Counted from the stretch's first letter, positions 22,021-32,501 are shown. The stretch is 64,000 nt of DNA from Nyssa sinensis (GCA_008638375.1 VIRR01000486.1:227501-291500); one strand, 5' to 3'. Notes: a model not told the origin generated them from the sequence alone. Translations and numbers: made by a program.

Positions 22021-24087
22021 ATGTCTGACCCAAATAGAGAAAAGGTGAGAGTCGAACCAGGGACCTTCGATGAGGGAGGTCCTTCTCAAACTTTTACGGC
22101 CGTGTCTTCCCCTTCCTCTGCGGATATTAGAGATTCGAGTGATGGAGAGGTCAACGTGTCCACTAGAGAGGAGGGAGCAAGTGCCATAACAAAAGGGATG
22201 TTAAAATCAATTATGAAAAAATTTAACTTCCCAAAAAATATAACTTGTAGGGTCCCAAAACCTAATGACCGTCCCTCCGATGTTAAAAGGGGGGAAATCT
22301 GTGCCTATCTTGAGTGGTTCGAGATGGGTATCCGTTTTCCTTTCCATCCTCTTTTCATAAAGTTTTTTACTTGGTATAATATCTGCCCTGCCGAGCTTAA
22401 TGTAAACAGCTGGAGGCAGCTTTTAGCTTTTATAGTTTTAGGTCACCTGAATAAGGTTCATATTGATCTGGATCTTATCCGGAGTCAGATGGAACTAAAA
22501 CATCTGACTGCTGAGGGCCTCTATTATGCTTGCTTCGATCAGAGGTTTAGACCTCTGAATTCAATACCATCCTCTAACAAAACGTGGAAAAAATGGTATT
22601 TCTTTGTTGGAGGAGGTTGGGAGCGAGAAGATTATGAAGGTCAAATGAGCCTTTTTCCTCGGCAGTCCGGCCCCAAGGGTGAGTTGTTAGAGGATTCATA
22701 GTTCGTGAGTTCAGTATTTTTGGATACATCCGAAGGAACTAACGGTTTATAGAATATGTTGTTTTGCAGATAGTAGGAAGTCGAAGAAAGCAGAGTTTAC
22801 TCCTGAGATCAAGGAGCGATACCGACGTCTGCTTCAACCAGCTATTCGTCCGCATTATCTGATTTTATCCCCAAAGAACTTGATGGATGCTGGGCTGACG
22901 AAGGAGGAGGCTGCTGCTATAAAGAAGAGCCTTTTGTCGGCTTGTGGCCCTCCGTCCAAGAAGACGAAGGCTGGGGATCCACCTATGGCCCCAGCAACTC
23001 AGCCGGAAAAAAAGAAAAGAAGGTTGATATCCCGAGCCAAGCGGGAGGCTTCTCATCCTTCTACCTCAACTCCCGAGGAGATCCCTCAACCCGGGGAGGG
23101 GACTGATGCCGACGTTAGGCCAATGACGGAACCCGCAAGGACGGAAAAGGTCCCAACAACCACTACCGAAATACCTCAACCTACCGAGATGGGTGAAGCA
23201 AGGAACAAGACCCCTGCACGACAATCGGAAAGGCCAGAAAGCGCCAACGCGACCCATCTTCACCCCTCTGAAGCCTCTTCGGGTACTGAGGCGATAAAGT
23301 TGGCTTTAAAGGTGGCCCTCCCACCTGGGTTGCCAGACCAAAGTACACGACGCACTTTGGGTGATCTGATGCTGGGTTACACCAGGGTAAATTTTTTTTT
23401 TTTTTAAACTGTATTTCGTGCAACTTACTTCTAATCTTTATTTCTTCATGTTGGTAGGGTTTGCGAGCAGTGGGCATGTTAATGGATCGTGACGAGCAAC
23501 TGCAGCAACTTGGTGGCCTTAAAGAAGAACTCAAAGTAGCTCGATCCGAGCTAACGACAACTCAGTCGGAGCTGAAGGCCACAAAAAACGTACTTTCAAC
23601 GGCTCAGCTGGACCTAAAAACTGCCCAACGGTCTTTGAAGTCTGCAAAATCTGAACTGGAGACCTCCCGAGCCAAACTGAAATCTTCCGAAGTGGAGTGT
23701 ACCGAACTCAAAAAAGAGCTTAAGTTAGCGAGGAATGCCACGGAATCCCTTATCACTCAAAGGACCAAGTTGACTGAGAATGTTGCAGAGCTAAAAGAGA
23801 AACTTCAAGTGGCTGAGACGTCGGGATTGAAAAAGATTGAAGAGGCTAAGGTGGCCACGAAGGAGGCCACCAAAGCAAGCATGATGGGGCTTTTGACGTC
23901 CATGGGCAAAGAGTTATCAGATGCCGGCTATCAATCATGTATTAAGCGAATTCAAGTTTTATATCCAGATCTGGATATTTCGAAGTTGGATGAAGTGGAG
24001 GTGGCTGAGTCTCAACCAACCTCTCCCGAAGTTCCAGCCCAAGATGAAGTGCTAGAGGGCGTAGTACCTTTGTCGGCTATGCCCTAA
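22021..24087 (+). CDS. Antisense three-exon gene of the young Tat element (634 aa)
   Basis: Joined exons 22021-22678, 22770-23386 and 23458-24087. Introns are 22679-22769 (GTGAGT..GCAG) and 23387-23457 (GTAAAT..GTAG), phases 1 and 0; removing them leaves one open frame of 634 codons. Residues 1-60 are Ser/Glu-rich. About 60-215 is a globular part (IMKKFNFPKNITCRVP, GEICAYLEWFEMGI, LNVNSWRQLLAFIVLGHLNK, SSNKTWKKWYFF) resembling the putative plant transposon protein family. The middle is basic and Pro/Thr-rich (KKTKAGDPP, EKKKRRLISRAKRE). About 425-560 is a long coiled coil (ELKVARSELTTTQSELKATK). It runs opposite to gag-pol, with its 3' end facing the pol stop. Antisense ORFs are known in Tat-lineage elements, but their function is unknown to me. 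The same gene, decayed, is at 15154-17088. Confidence 0.8.
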
Positions 24088-24344
24088 GAAAATTTTTTAT
24101 TATATTTTATTATTTTTTGTACTTGGTCATTTTATGAAATGAAAAACAACAGTTCTCTGAACGCCTTTGATACTTAATACCGAAGTAGTACGTATTTATA
24201 AGCAGATAACAATAAATTGGTTTTATTTGGACATAAATCAAAGAATATGGATCAAGATATAATAAGTGTATTTCCATTTATCACAAGTACCTGAATCTAA
24301 CCTGGTTTTTATCTGAAGTGAACCAAGTCGGTAAGAGCCCTATG

Positions 24345-24795
24345 TTCTTATGAGATCAGGTCGGTAGATCAATATCTTCACCTGTGGCCTTACCCATAGC
24401 ACGTATGCTAAATAGAGGCTTTGCTTGGAGCCATACCTATAGCACGTATGCTAGTAGGGGCCTTTGTTGAGTTAGAGATTAAATCTGTAGATCATTCTCT
24501 TTTCTTGGAGCCATACCTACAGCACTTACGCTTGTAGGGGCCTTTTGTTCAGTTCTGAGGTCAGGTCGGTAGACCAGTATCCTCATTTGGAGCCATACCT
24601 ACAGCACTTATGCTTGTAGGGCCCTTGATGAATTTTGAGATCAGGTCTGTAGACCAGTCTCTTTTCTTGGAGCCATACCTACAGCGCTTAGGCTTGTAGG
24701 GGCCTTGGTGATTTCAAGATCAGGTCGGTAGACCTGTATCTTTTCTTGGAGCCATACCTACAGCGCTTAGGCTAGTAGGGGCCTTTGTTGCAGAA
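24345..24795 (-). repeat. 80-bp tandem repeat between pol and the antisense gene
   Basis: About five and a half units whose core GGAGCCATACCTACAGC recurs at 24427, 24507, 24589, 24669 and 24748 (spacing 79-82 bp), each with TAGGGGCCTT and GGTCGGTAGAC. It holds the same position as the 34-bp array of the other Tat element but is unrelated in sequence. From 24088 to 24344 I see only the AT-rich 3' flank of the antisense gene. Confidence 0.85.
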
Positions 24796-24852
24796 CAAGT
24801 TGGTAGATCTTCCGTGTCGAGAAGATATATCACCTGAAAGGTAGAAATAATT

Positions 24853-27800
24853 TTATTGATAATACTGTCTTAGGTGCTCGATGTTCCATGGTCTGGGAAT
24901 CAGTTTTCCCTCCATATCTTCCAACCAGTAGGTTGTTGGCCTGTTAATCTTTACAATTCGGTAAGGTCCTTCCCAGTTTGGGAACAACTTTCCCATCGTA
25001 GGTTCCTTGGTATTAGGGAAGATTCTTCGCAGAACCAGATCACCTAAGTCAAAGTTTTTACCTTTGACCTTTTTATTAAAGCTTTTGGCCATCCTTCGTT
25101 GACATTCTTCCATTCGGATTGAAGCCTGTTCTCTTTTTCCTTCCAGTAAGTCGAGGTTCTCGATTAACTGAAGCGGATTTGCTTCCTGATTGAAGGCTTC
25201 TGTTCTCCATGTGGGCATACCGATTTCTACGGGAATGACCGCCTCGGAACCATATGTGAGTGAGAATGGTGTTTCCTGGGTAGCACTGCTCCTCGTTGTT
25301 CGGTAAGCCCAGAGTACTCCAGGAAGTTCTTCTATCCATTTTCCTTTTGCTCGTTCCAGCCTCTTTTTGATACCACTTAATATAGTCCGGTTAGTCACCT
25401 CGGCCCGTCCGTTTGCCTGTGGATGTCCTGGCGAGGAAAAATGATGGCTGATATGGAGATCGTCACAGAATTTTCTAAATACTTTTCCTGTAAACTGGGT
25501 GCCATTGTCTGATATGATAGTTCGTGGCACTCCAAACCTGCAAACGATATTTCTCCATGTGAAATTTTTTACATCCACCTCGGTAATGTGAGTCAGTGGT
25601 TCTGCTTCCGCCCATTTAGAGAAGTAATCAATAGCGATCAACAAATACTTCCTATTTTGAGGAGCTTTGGGCAAAGGTCCAACAATATCCATCCCCCATT
25701 GGGCAAAAGGCCAGGGACTGACAATGGGTACAAGCTCTTGTTGTGGTAGATGTTGATAGGAAGCAAAACACTGACATTTTTCACATCTCTTTACATACTC
25801 CCTGGCTTGAATCAGCATACCGGGCCAGTAATAACCATGGGTCAACGCCCTATGGGAGATGGTCCTGCCACCATTATGATTGCCGCATATCCCTTCATGA
25901 ATCTCGGCTAGTACATACCCCGATTCTTCTGGAGATAGGCACCTCAGTAAAGGTTGGGTGTAGGACCTACGGTAGAGTTGCTCATTTAAAATCAGATACC
26001 GAGCTGCTCTGATCCGTAGTTTACGTGCTTGATTCCTATCTTCCGGGAGTTTTCCTTCTTTCAGGTATCTGAAGATAGGAGCTCTCCAGTCGTGACATTG
26101 TTCTAAGATGTGAATTTTTTGAACTTTGTCAATACTGGGGTGATCTTGGGAGGAGATAATTAATTCTGAATCCCCTTTGGTACCGAGGTGAGAAGCCATA
26201 TTTGCTAATGCATCTGCCCTTGTGTTCTGTCTTCTCTCTATTTTATGAATACGGAAAGTGGCAAATGATTTTTGTAGAAAACTTACCATTTCGGCATATT
26301 TGATCATTCTGTCATCTTTCACAGCAAATTCACCCAGAACTTGGCCCACCACTAATTGAGAATCAGAGAAGGCTTCGAGGTTGTGAGCTTCATGTTCTCG
26401 GGCTAGTTGCATGCCAAGGATTAATGCCTCATATTCAGCCTCATTGTTTGAAGCCCTAAACCCCAAAGTAACTGCTTTCTCTGTAGAAATACCATCGGGA
26501 GATCGGAGGATAAGACCAACTCCGGACCCTTTATCAGTGGAAGAGCCATCCACATATAAATGCCACGTGGCCATGGTTGGGTTAGCGTCTAACTTCTGTT
26601 TTAGTGCCGGGGTGAATTCGGCAATAAAATCTGCCAAAGCCTGTGCTTTAATGGCAGTCCGAGATGTATAGGTGATATCGAATTCTCCCAGCTCTATTGA
26701 CCATTTCACGAGACGACCTGAAATTTCAGGTTTATGTAGTACGGCTTTTAAGGGGTATGAAGTTGGGACTATAATTGAATGAGACTGAAAATAAGGCCTG
26801 AGTTTTCTGGCCGATATGACGAGTGCGAAGGCTAGCTTTTCTATCTCGGGATACCTTTTTTCTGATCCAAGAAGTGCTTTACTCACGTAGAATATGGGTT
26901 TTTGAATCCCTTGGTCTTCTCGGAGTAATGCAGAGCTTACGGCATTTTCAGATACCGCGAGGTATAAAAGCAGCTTCTCTCCTTTTATTGGTGTAGATAA
27001 CAGTTCTGGAGATGCCATATATTTTTTAAGCTCCACAAAAGCTTTGTCGCATTCAGAGGTCCATTCCAAGGTCTTATTTCCCCGTAGAGCTTTGAAGAAG
27101 GGAAGACAGCGGTCTGTAGACCTTGATATGAAGCGATTCAGGGCCGCAATCCGGCCATTCAAAGTCTGTATCTCCTTCCTAGACCTCGGAGGCTCGAGTT
27201 TTGCCAAAGCTTTAATTTGGGATGGATCGGCTTCAATGCCTCGTTGTGAGACAAGAAAACCCAGAAACTTCCCACGGCTCACCCCAAAGATACATTTAGA
27301 TGGATTCAACTTCATCTTATGTTTGTTCAGGATGTCGAAGGTCTTTTTTAAATGTTCAACGTGATCCTTCTTCTGCTGACTCTTGACCAGCATGTCATCG
27401 ATATACACCTCCATCGTATCACCGATCAGAGATGCAAACATTTTGTTGACCAAACGTTGATAGGTGGCTCCAGCGTTTTTAAGACCGAAAGGCATCACTT
27501 TGTAGCAATACAAGCCTCGTTCAGAGATGAAAGAGGTCTTTTCTTGATCGGGAGGATACATCTGAATCTGGTTGTATCCTGAGTATGCATCCATGAAGCT
27601 CATCAACTCGTAACCAGCAGTTGCGTCAACGAGTTGATCAATTCTTGGAATGGGGAAACTATCCTTCGGGCAAGCTTTGTTAAGGTCGGTATAATCAACG
27701 CATACTCGCCATTTCCCATTTTTCTTTTTAACCAGGACTGTGTTAGCAAGCCATTCTGGGTAAAATACCTCCCTGATTAGCTGTGCATCTAGTAACCGCT

Positions 27801-28194
27801 GGACTTCATCATTAATGATCTTATGTCTCTCGGGAGCAAATGTTCGTCTCTTTTGCCGTACAGGGAGGTACTCAGGATTCGTTGTTAGTTTATGGCAAAT
27901 ACATGAGGGGTCGATACCTTCCATGTCCTTAGTTTCCCATACAAAGGTTGATAACTGAGTTTTCAGAAACTCAATTATCACTTCTTGTTCTGGTGGAGAT
28001 AAGTCAGCGCCCACCTGTAAATAACGTCCTTCTTCCTCATGCCCTACCGAGATCTTCAGTGGATCTTGGACCGGAGCAGTCATGCTATCTATGCCATGCG
28101 GACTTAAAGGCGTATCAATCTCGGTGGGACAATGCGTATCTTCACCTCGGCCAGACAGGTCGAGAATCATTTGCCTCCGAGATGTCTGTAATTG
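24853..28194 (-). CDS. pol: Tat pol: RT, RNase H, archaeal-type RNase H, integrase
   Basis: The frame is open for 1113 codons after the TAG at 28195. The first ATG is at 28170, but the frame joins gag-PR without a shift, so readthrough rather than a new start is likely. Counting from that ATG (1105 aa), RT covers about 105-300 (VDYTDLNKACPKDSF, MDAYSGYNQI, YIDD at 256-259), RNase H about 365-500, and the second RNase H 535-665 (YVDGSS, NEAEYEAL, SDSQLVV, RADALA). The integrase zinc finger has H758, H765, C796, C799. The integrase core has D828, D888 and E924 (MDIVG, SDNGTQF, NGRAEVTN). The C-terminal domain follows (LRRIFPNTKEPTMGKLFPNW), ending HLRQYYQ. All catalytic residues are present. 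It makes and inserts the cDNA copy. Confidence 0.95.
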   Translation of the reverse strand, partial: QLQTSRRQMILDLSGRGEDTHCPTEIDTPLSPHGIDSMTAPVQDPLKISVGHEEEGRYLQVGADLSPPEQEVIIEFLKTQLSTFVWETKDMEGIDPSCICHKLTTNPEYLPVRQKRRTFAPERHKIINDEVQRLLDAQLIREVFYPEWLANTVLVKKKNGKWRVCVDYTDLNKACPKDSFPIPRIDQLVDATAGYELMSFMDAYSGYNQIQMYPPDQEKTSFISERGLYCYKVMPFGLKNAGATYQRLVNKMFASLIGDTMEVYIDDMLVKSQQKKDHVEHLKKTFDILNKHKMKLNPSKCIFGVSRGKFLGFLVSQRGIEADPSQIKALAKLEPPRSRKEIQTLNGRIAALNRFISRSTDRCLPFFKALRGNKTLEWTSECDKAFVELKKYMASPELLSTPIKGEKLLLYLAVSENAVSSALLREDQGIQKPIFYVSKALLGSEKRYPEIEKLAFALVISARKLRPYFQSHSIIVPTSYPLKAVLHKPEISGRLVKWSIELGEFDITYTSRTAIKAQALADFIAEFTPALKQKLDANPTMATWHLYVDGSSTDKGSGVGLILRSPDGISTEKAVTLGFRASNNEAEYEALILGMQLAREHEAHNLEAFSDSQLVVGQVLGEFAVKDDRMIKYAEMVSFLQKSFATFRIHKIERRQNTRADALANMASHLGTKGDSELIISSQDHPSIDKVQKIHILEQCHDWRAPIFRYLKEGKLPEDRNQARKLRIRAARYLILNEQLYRRSYTQPLLRCLSPEESGYVLAEIHEGICGNHNGGRTISHRALTHGYYWPGMLIQAREYVKRCEKCQCFASYQHLPQQELVPIVSPWPFAQWGMDIVGPLPKAPQNRKYLLIAIDYFSKWAEAEPLTHITEVDVKNFTWRNIVCRFGVPRTIISDNGTQFTGKVFRKFCDDLHISHHFSSPGHPQANGRAEVTNRTILSGIKKRLERAKGKWIEELPGVLWAYRTTRSSATQETPFSLTYGSEAVIPVEIGMPTWRTEAFNQEANPLQLIENLDLLEGKREQASIRMEECQRRMAKSFNKKVKGKNFDLGDLVLRRIFPNTKEPTMGKLFPNWEGPYRIVKINRPTTYWLEDMEGKLIPRPWNIEHLRQYYQ

Positions 28195-28200
28195 CTATTG
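28183..28200 (-). promoter_or_regulatory. TMV-type leaky stop between gag-PR and pol
   Basis: The junction reads CAG CAA TAG CAA TTA CAG. CAA-UAG-CAA-UUA is identical to the tobacco mosaic virus replicase readthrough context. gag-PR and pol share frame, with no stop in the eight codons before the first pol ATG. The stop and the three codons after it are conserved in the diverged element at 5868. Readthrough itself is inferred. Confidence 0.7.
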
Positions 28201-30546
28201 CTGTTTGTCACCTTTGAGTGCAACAACATGGCATTCCCGAGATGATGATTGGGAACCTCGAATAGTGCAGATTTGATCGTTCTGTACATATTTGAGACAC
28301 TGGTGAAGGGTAGACGTGACAGCTCCTATTTGATGTAACCATGGTCTTCCCATGATCACGTTGTAGGGAGATCGGCAATCCACAATCACATATTTAGATA
28401 AGACTGTTTTTTGTTCGTCGCCAACCCCAATAGTTGTTGGGAAGTCAATACCGCCCATAGGAGAACTTAAATGTCCATCGAAACCAGCCATTACTGCCGA
28501 GGTGTCTTTGAGGTCAGACACGTTCAACTTCATCTTTTGGAGAGGCTCAAAAAATAAGATATTAGTGGAACTGCCGGTGTCCACTAATACTCTAGAGATG
28601 TCGAAGTTGGCGACACGAAGAGTAATGACCAACGCATCGGTATGTGGGTGATGTATGCCAACTAGATCCAGTTCGGAGAATTGGATTTGTGGTAAGGGTT
28701 TCAGCTTTTTCTCCAGAGTCATGATTTGAACCGGAATGGGTGCCATTTTTGCTTCTCGCGCATAACGCTTCCTCGCCCGATTTGAAGTGCCAGAGAGAGA
28801 ATTAGTGGCATGGAGAACGAGGATAACATGAGCATTGGCTTGTGATGGCTGATTCGTCCCAAGAGTGGACCCTTGATCTTGTCTTGGTGGCTGAGACTTA
28901 GGCTCCTGCCGAGGTTGTTGGGGTTTCTGAATCTGATTATTTGGTCCAGATTCCCGTTGAATAAATTCTTTCAATCGTCCCCTTCGAATTAGCTGCTCGA
29001 TCTCCTGTTGAAGATGTCGGCATGTTTCCGTAGTATGTCCGTGATCTCGGTGAAATTCACAATACTTACTACGATCACGGTGGTCCGGATCAGCATATAA
29101 TGGATCTGGACGCTTAAAATTTTCATGTGTTTTGACCTGATTATAAATCTCAGATATAGAAGCAGTCAAGGGTGGCAATGGCACACTCAGAGGTGCGTAT
29201 GATCTGAAACGTCCCGAGGTTGTCTGATTTTGACCTCGGGATGTTTTCGTCTCAGGACTTCTCTACCGCTTGCTGGTATTGCCAGCATTCTGCGTTTGTG
29301 ATTTTCCCTCATGTTGTACTTGTTCTTTGGCAAGACGAAGGGATGTTCTGGTGTCTTCCAAGTTTATGTGTTTTCTCGCCCTTTCCATTAATGATGCCAT
29401 ATCGGCAGGAGGATTTTTCGTCAGGGAATCATGAAAACGTCCTGGCCAGAGTCCAGCATGTAAGGCGGCCACCAAGAAGGCTGCGCCACAATCAGTGATC
29501 TCGGTCAGTTCGGCATTAAAGCGAGCGATATAATCCCTGAGGGATTCTCCCTTTCGTTGTTTTATGGACAAGAGAAATTCTGGTCCCTTTCTGAGCCGCC
29601 TGCTGGTTAGAAAGCGATCAAGGAAACGCCTGCTGAGCTCGTAGAAACTGGGGACTGAATTTGGGGGGAGATTATGGAACCATCGAAGGGCTGCCCCTTT
29701 GAGACTCGTCACAAAGGTGCGACATAGAAATGCGTCAGTGGCGCCATGAAGGGCCATGGTATGCTGGTAATTTGAAAGATGATCGCCAGGATCATCCAAT
29801 CCTTCATACGGGGTGAATTTTGGGACAATGAACTTACGAGGACGCTCCTCGGCCAATATAGCTGGGGTAAACGGAGTCGTAAATCTTCCGAGAAGCTTTG
29901 CTATTTCGTCCTGTTGAGGAGGTGGAAGTCCTTCTCGAGCAGGAACTGCTTGTCCAATGGAGTCTGCCACTTCTTCTGATCGTAGCGGTACTCTGGATGG
30001 GGCAGAGTGCTGAAATCCTGGTATACCACCCTCAAGCCCAGTAGGTTGAGGATTGTTCGGGCTGGGGATTGCATGCTCGGGCTGTCTTTGATTGGACGCA
30101 GGTGCCGGTTGAAATGGTGGTCCGGATTGCACCAAGTTAGCACCAGAATTCGCAGGGCTAACAACATGGCCCCTGCTATAATTAACGTTGTTAGGTTGCA
30201 TGTTGGGTACACCCTCTGGAACGTCATATCGAACTGGAGTTACACCCTGGGGAGAGAAGGGACGAGCGCTAGGGCCACCCTCCTCATATTGCCTCCGTTG
30301 CGGAGGATACACTAATGGATATCCGCTTTCAGGCACTCCAGAGTGAGGGAGAACCGATGGATTTTGTGTCAAAGAAGCCAAGACTTGAGATATGGCAAAG
30401 AGCTGAGCCTGCGTTTGATCGGCTTGTTTCTGCATCTGAGCTCGAATTTGATCCAGCTGTTGCTGCACAGGATCAGAAGTTGCAACTTCTTCATCCTGAG
30501 CGAGCGGTTGAGCGGATAGTGGTGCAGAGCGACGGTTGGAAGCCAT
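28195..30546 (-). CDS. gag: Tat gag-protease, with one in-frame TAG
   Basis: The ATG at 30546 (MASNRRSAPLSAQPL) starts 427 codons to a TAG at 29263-29265. The frame then continues open to the TAG at 28195. The N-terminal 200 residues are Gln/Pro-rich. The capsid part follows (PRKFIVPKFTPYEGLDDPGD, HYQHT-like NYQHTMALHGATDAF, GAALRWFHNLPPNSV, RRLRKGPEFLLSIKQRKGE). After the TAG there is a His/Cys stretch (KYCEFHRDHGHTTETC, about 29030-29080), then aspartic protease with LVDTGSSTNILFF and MAGFDGHLSSPMGG. The relative at 5868-8259 has an Ala codon where this copy has the internal TAG (KKR-A-RSP against SKR-stop-RSP), and the TAG is followed by AGA, not a leaky context. I read it as a recent nonsense mutation. 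Confidence 0.85.
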
Positions 30547-30600
30547 GACTACCAAACACTTTAAATGAAGAAAAGAAGATAGAGAAGAACGCTAAAAGTT

Positions 30601-30618
30601 TCCCACAGACGGCGCCAA
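30601..30618 (-). other. Primer-binding site of the young Tat element
   Basis: The element strand reads TTGGCGCCGTCTGTGGGA two bases inside the 5' LTR. TGGCGCCGT matches the 3' end of plant tRNA-Asp for nine bases, then diverges. Confidence 0.75.
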
Positions 30619-30620
30619 GC

Positions 30621-31164
30621 TGATGCAGCTAATTTGGGCTCGTCATGGAATAATCCGTCACTGTGAACCTGAAAAGAGATGATTAGTAAAAAGCCACCGG
30701 GAAAGGTTCCGGTGGTAACCTCTCCGATGGTTAAATTAGTATTCTTTCTTTGTGATCAAAAGTTTTGTTCTTTAATCACTCAATATTTCAGATGCGGATT
30801 CCCATTTCATACCTTCTTCATGGAAGTTATAGCATGGAGAGGCGGTGGGTTTTTCTGACAAGCGGTGGATGTCCTGTCCACCTTAGCATTTAAAGTTGTA
30901 TGACTCCCTTTACACGTGTACCTGTAGAATTGATTGTCAAACCTGTACCTATTTTTGGCAGGGTTAGGGCTCACCGCCTGTCAGGCTGTATCACTGTAAT
31001 GATGAGACTTTCGTCATTCTTTTTCGTCTTTTATTTAGCCCATCGTTCCGAGATCGGTATACCGATGTACATCTCGGTATATGCTTTTCAATCTAAGTTC
31101 TTAATCAAATTATCTTTACTGCACATGTTCAAGTTTCATTAATCAGACGTTTGGTGACGTATCA
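30621..31164 (-). repeat. 5' LTR of the young Tat element
   Basis: The same TGATGCAG...GACGTATCA sequence as 20963-21506, two differences in 544 bases. It abuts the primer-binding site on the inside and the duplication GGCTG on the outside. The short ORF present in both LTRs is not a gene. Confidence 0.95.
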
Positions 31165-31555
31165 GGCTGCTAAAATTTGTGGAATATAATTCAGCCGTCC
31201 AAGTCCTGGGCTTGCTGTTGTAGTTCTTTTGAATGCTGTCTTTAACCTCTATGTACCTGGTCAGGTTCGTTGCATCATAAATGTTGATATCTTTGAATAT
31301 TTTTACCACCTCGTCGTCACTGCCAAGCATGAAGAGTACACGTTTAGACCGCAGCTCTTTCACATCGTTGGGATGATCAATGAGTGATTTCATGAGAGCA
31401 AACTGCGAGGTCGTCTCGAAATCGCGTAGACACACTTCGTAAGCTATATAATTTAAAAGTACACTTTTGGTAAGTCGACCAATAGTGAAAAAAGGAAGAT
31501 AAAGTTGGCCATAAAACCAGTAAGATATGAATTTAATGTCATGAAAATACTCAGG
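31165..31555 (-). pseudogene. DUF247-like gene fragment, split by the Tat element
   Basis: The minus strand is open from 31555 (PEYFHDIKF) through YLPFFTIGRLTKSVLLNYIA, LIDHPNDVKELRSK and MLGSDDEVVKIFKDI to AELYSTNFSS at 31165. It then continues as PWKTIALL at 20962 once the Tat element and one copy of GGCTG are removed. The order (a T-x-S-LLNYIAYE motif, LI-x-DV, a GSDEEV-like motif, then a PW and a C-terminal membrane helix) is that of plant DUF247 proteins, plasma-membrane-associated proteins of mostly unknown role. Upstream of 31555 the frame hits stops and matches nothing in the family, so only the last 160 codons or so remain. Confidence 0.7.
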
Positions 31556-32465
31556 CCCTGTTTGGTTAGTGTTTCAAAACCTGTTTCACAATTTTTGAAA
31601 ATCCAATTTGTGTTTGGATAGAATTTTGTTATGTGGTGTTTCAAAATTGATTCTGAAAATTCATTTTCCACCTTTGTGAAAATTTTCAAAAGTCTTCCCC
31701 CTCCATCTTTGTTGATGGTGGGGCGCTGTGATTCCGTGAAGACGACGAAACAAGATAGTGAGAACATTGAGCTTTTGGCTATCACATTTACTTTGGCCAC
31801 TGTTTGGCAGTCTTGATGGTGGTCAGCGTTTGGTCAATGGTGGTCACAGTGGTGGGAAGAGCCGACTGGTAATGGCTGATTGATTCCAGTGATGGTGGGT
31901 TTTACTATTGAAGCTTGAATAGTTTATACAGTGAGTCGTTTATGTAAGGATTGGTGATGGCACTTGGGATGGGAAGGGATTGGCTAACAACTAGGTGAAA
32001 TGATCAACTGGGTCGTAATAGTGCTAGAGTTTTGGGTCAAATAGTGGCAAGGGAGTGAGAAATAGAATTCTTTTGGGTTGGAATTCAATATATTACGATA
32101 ATTAACCTGTGTTAATATTAGTATAAAAAAAAATATAAAAAAATTATTATTTTTTGAATTATATTCAACTACATTTTTACAATTTAAAAAAAATTAATTA
32201 CAAAATTCTAAAAATTATTTAAAAAATATTTTATAAAAAATTATATCTGAATTATTATTCAAATGCGATCTTTATTTTTTAACATAGGTAGCTATGTTAT
32301 GAATTTGATTTGACAACACAATGTCCAAATTGACAAAAGTTACAAAACAACTGACCATCTACCCGTGAATGCCTTTCTAATCTTCTGCCACACTCAATCA
32401 TCTTTAATGCTTTAGTTAATTATTTTTATCAAGCATTTTCTTACTCATGAGATTTTACAAACATT

Positions 32466-32501
<36 letters not shown>

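Larger units (their letters stand above)
20963..31164 (-). mobile_element. Complete, young Tat-lineage LTR retrotransposon (10.2 kb)
   Basis: Two 544-bp LTRs (20963-21506 and 30621-31164) differ at only two positions (position 9, and C/T near 21111/30769). The flanks are perfect duplications GGCTG (20958-20962 and 31165-31169). On the minus strand the order is 5' LTR, primer-binding site, gag, PR, leaky stop, RT-RNase H-aRNase H-integrase, 80-bp tandem repeats, antisense gene, polypurine tract, 3' LTR. The second RNase H and the conserved convergent antisense gene place it in the Tat lineage. The only clear lesion is a TAG in gag at 29263. It sits inside the DUF247 fragment. With two differences in 544 bp it is the youngest insertion here. 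Confidence 0.95.

Noticed and set aside
26411..26671. Plus-strand ORFs inside the pol region (25743-28276)
   Set aside because: Shadows of the 1105-codon minus-strand pol frame.
29263..29265. The TAG in gag as a second readthrough site
   Set aside because: It is followed by AGA AGT, not CAR YYA, and the relative has an Ala codon at the same position. A point mutation is simpler.
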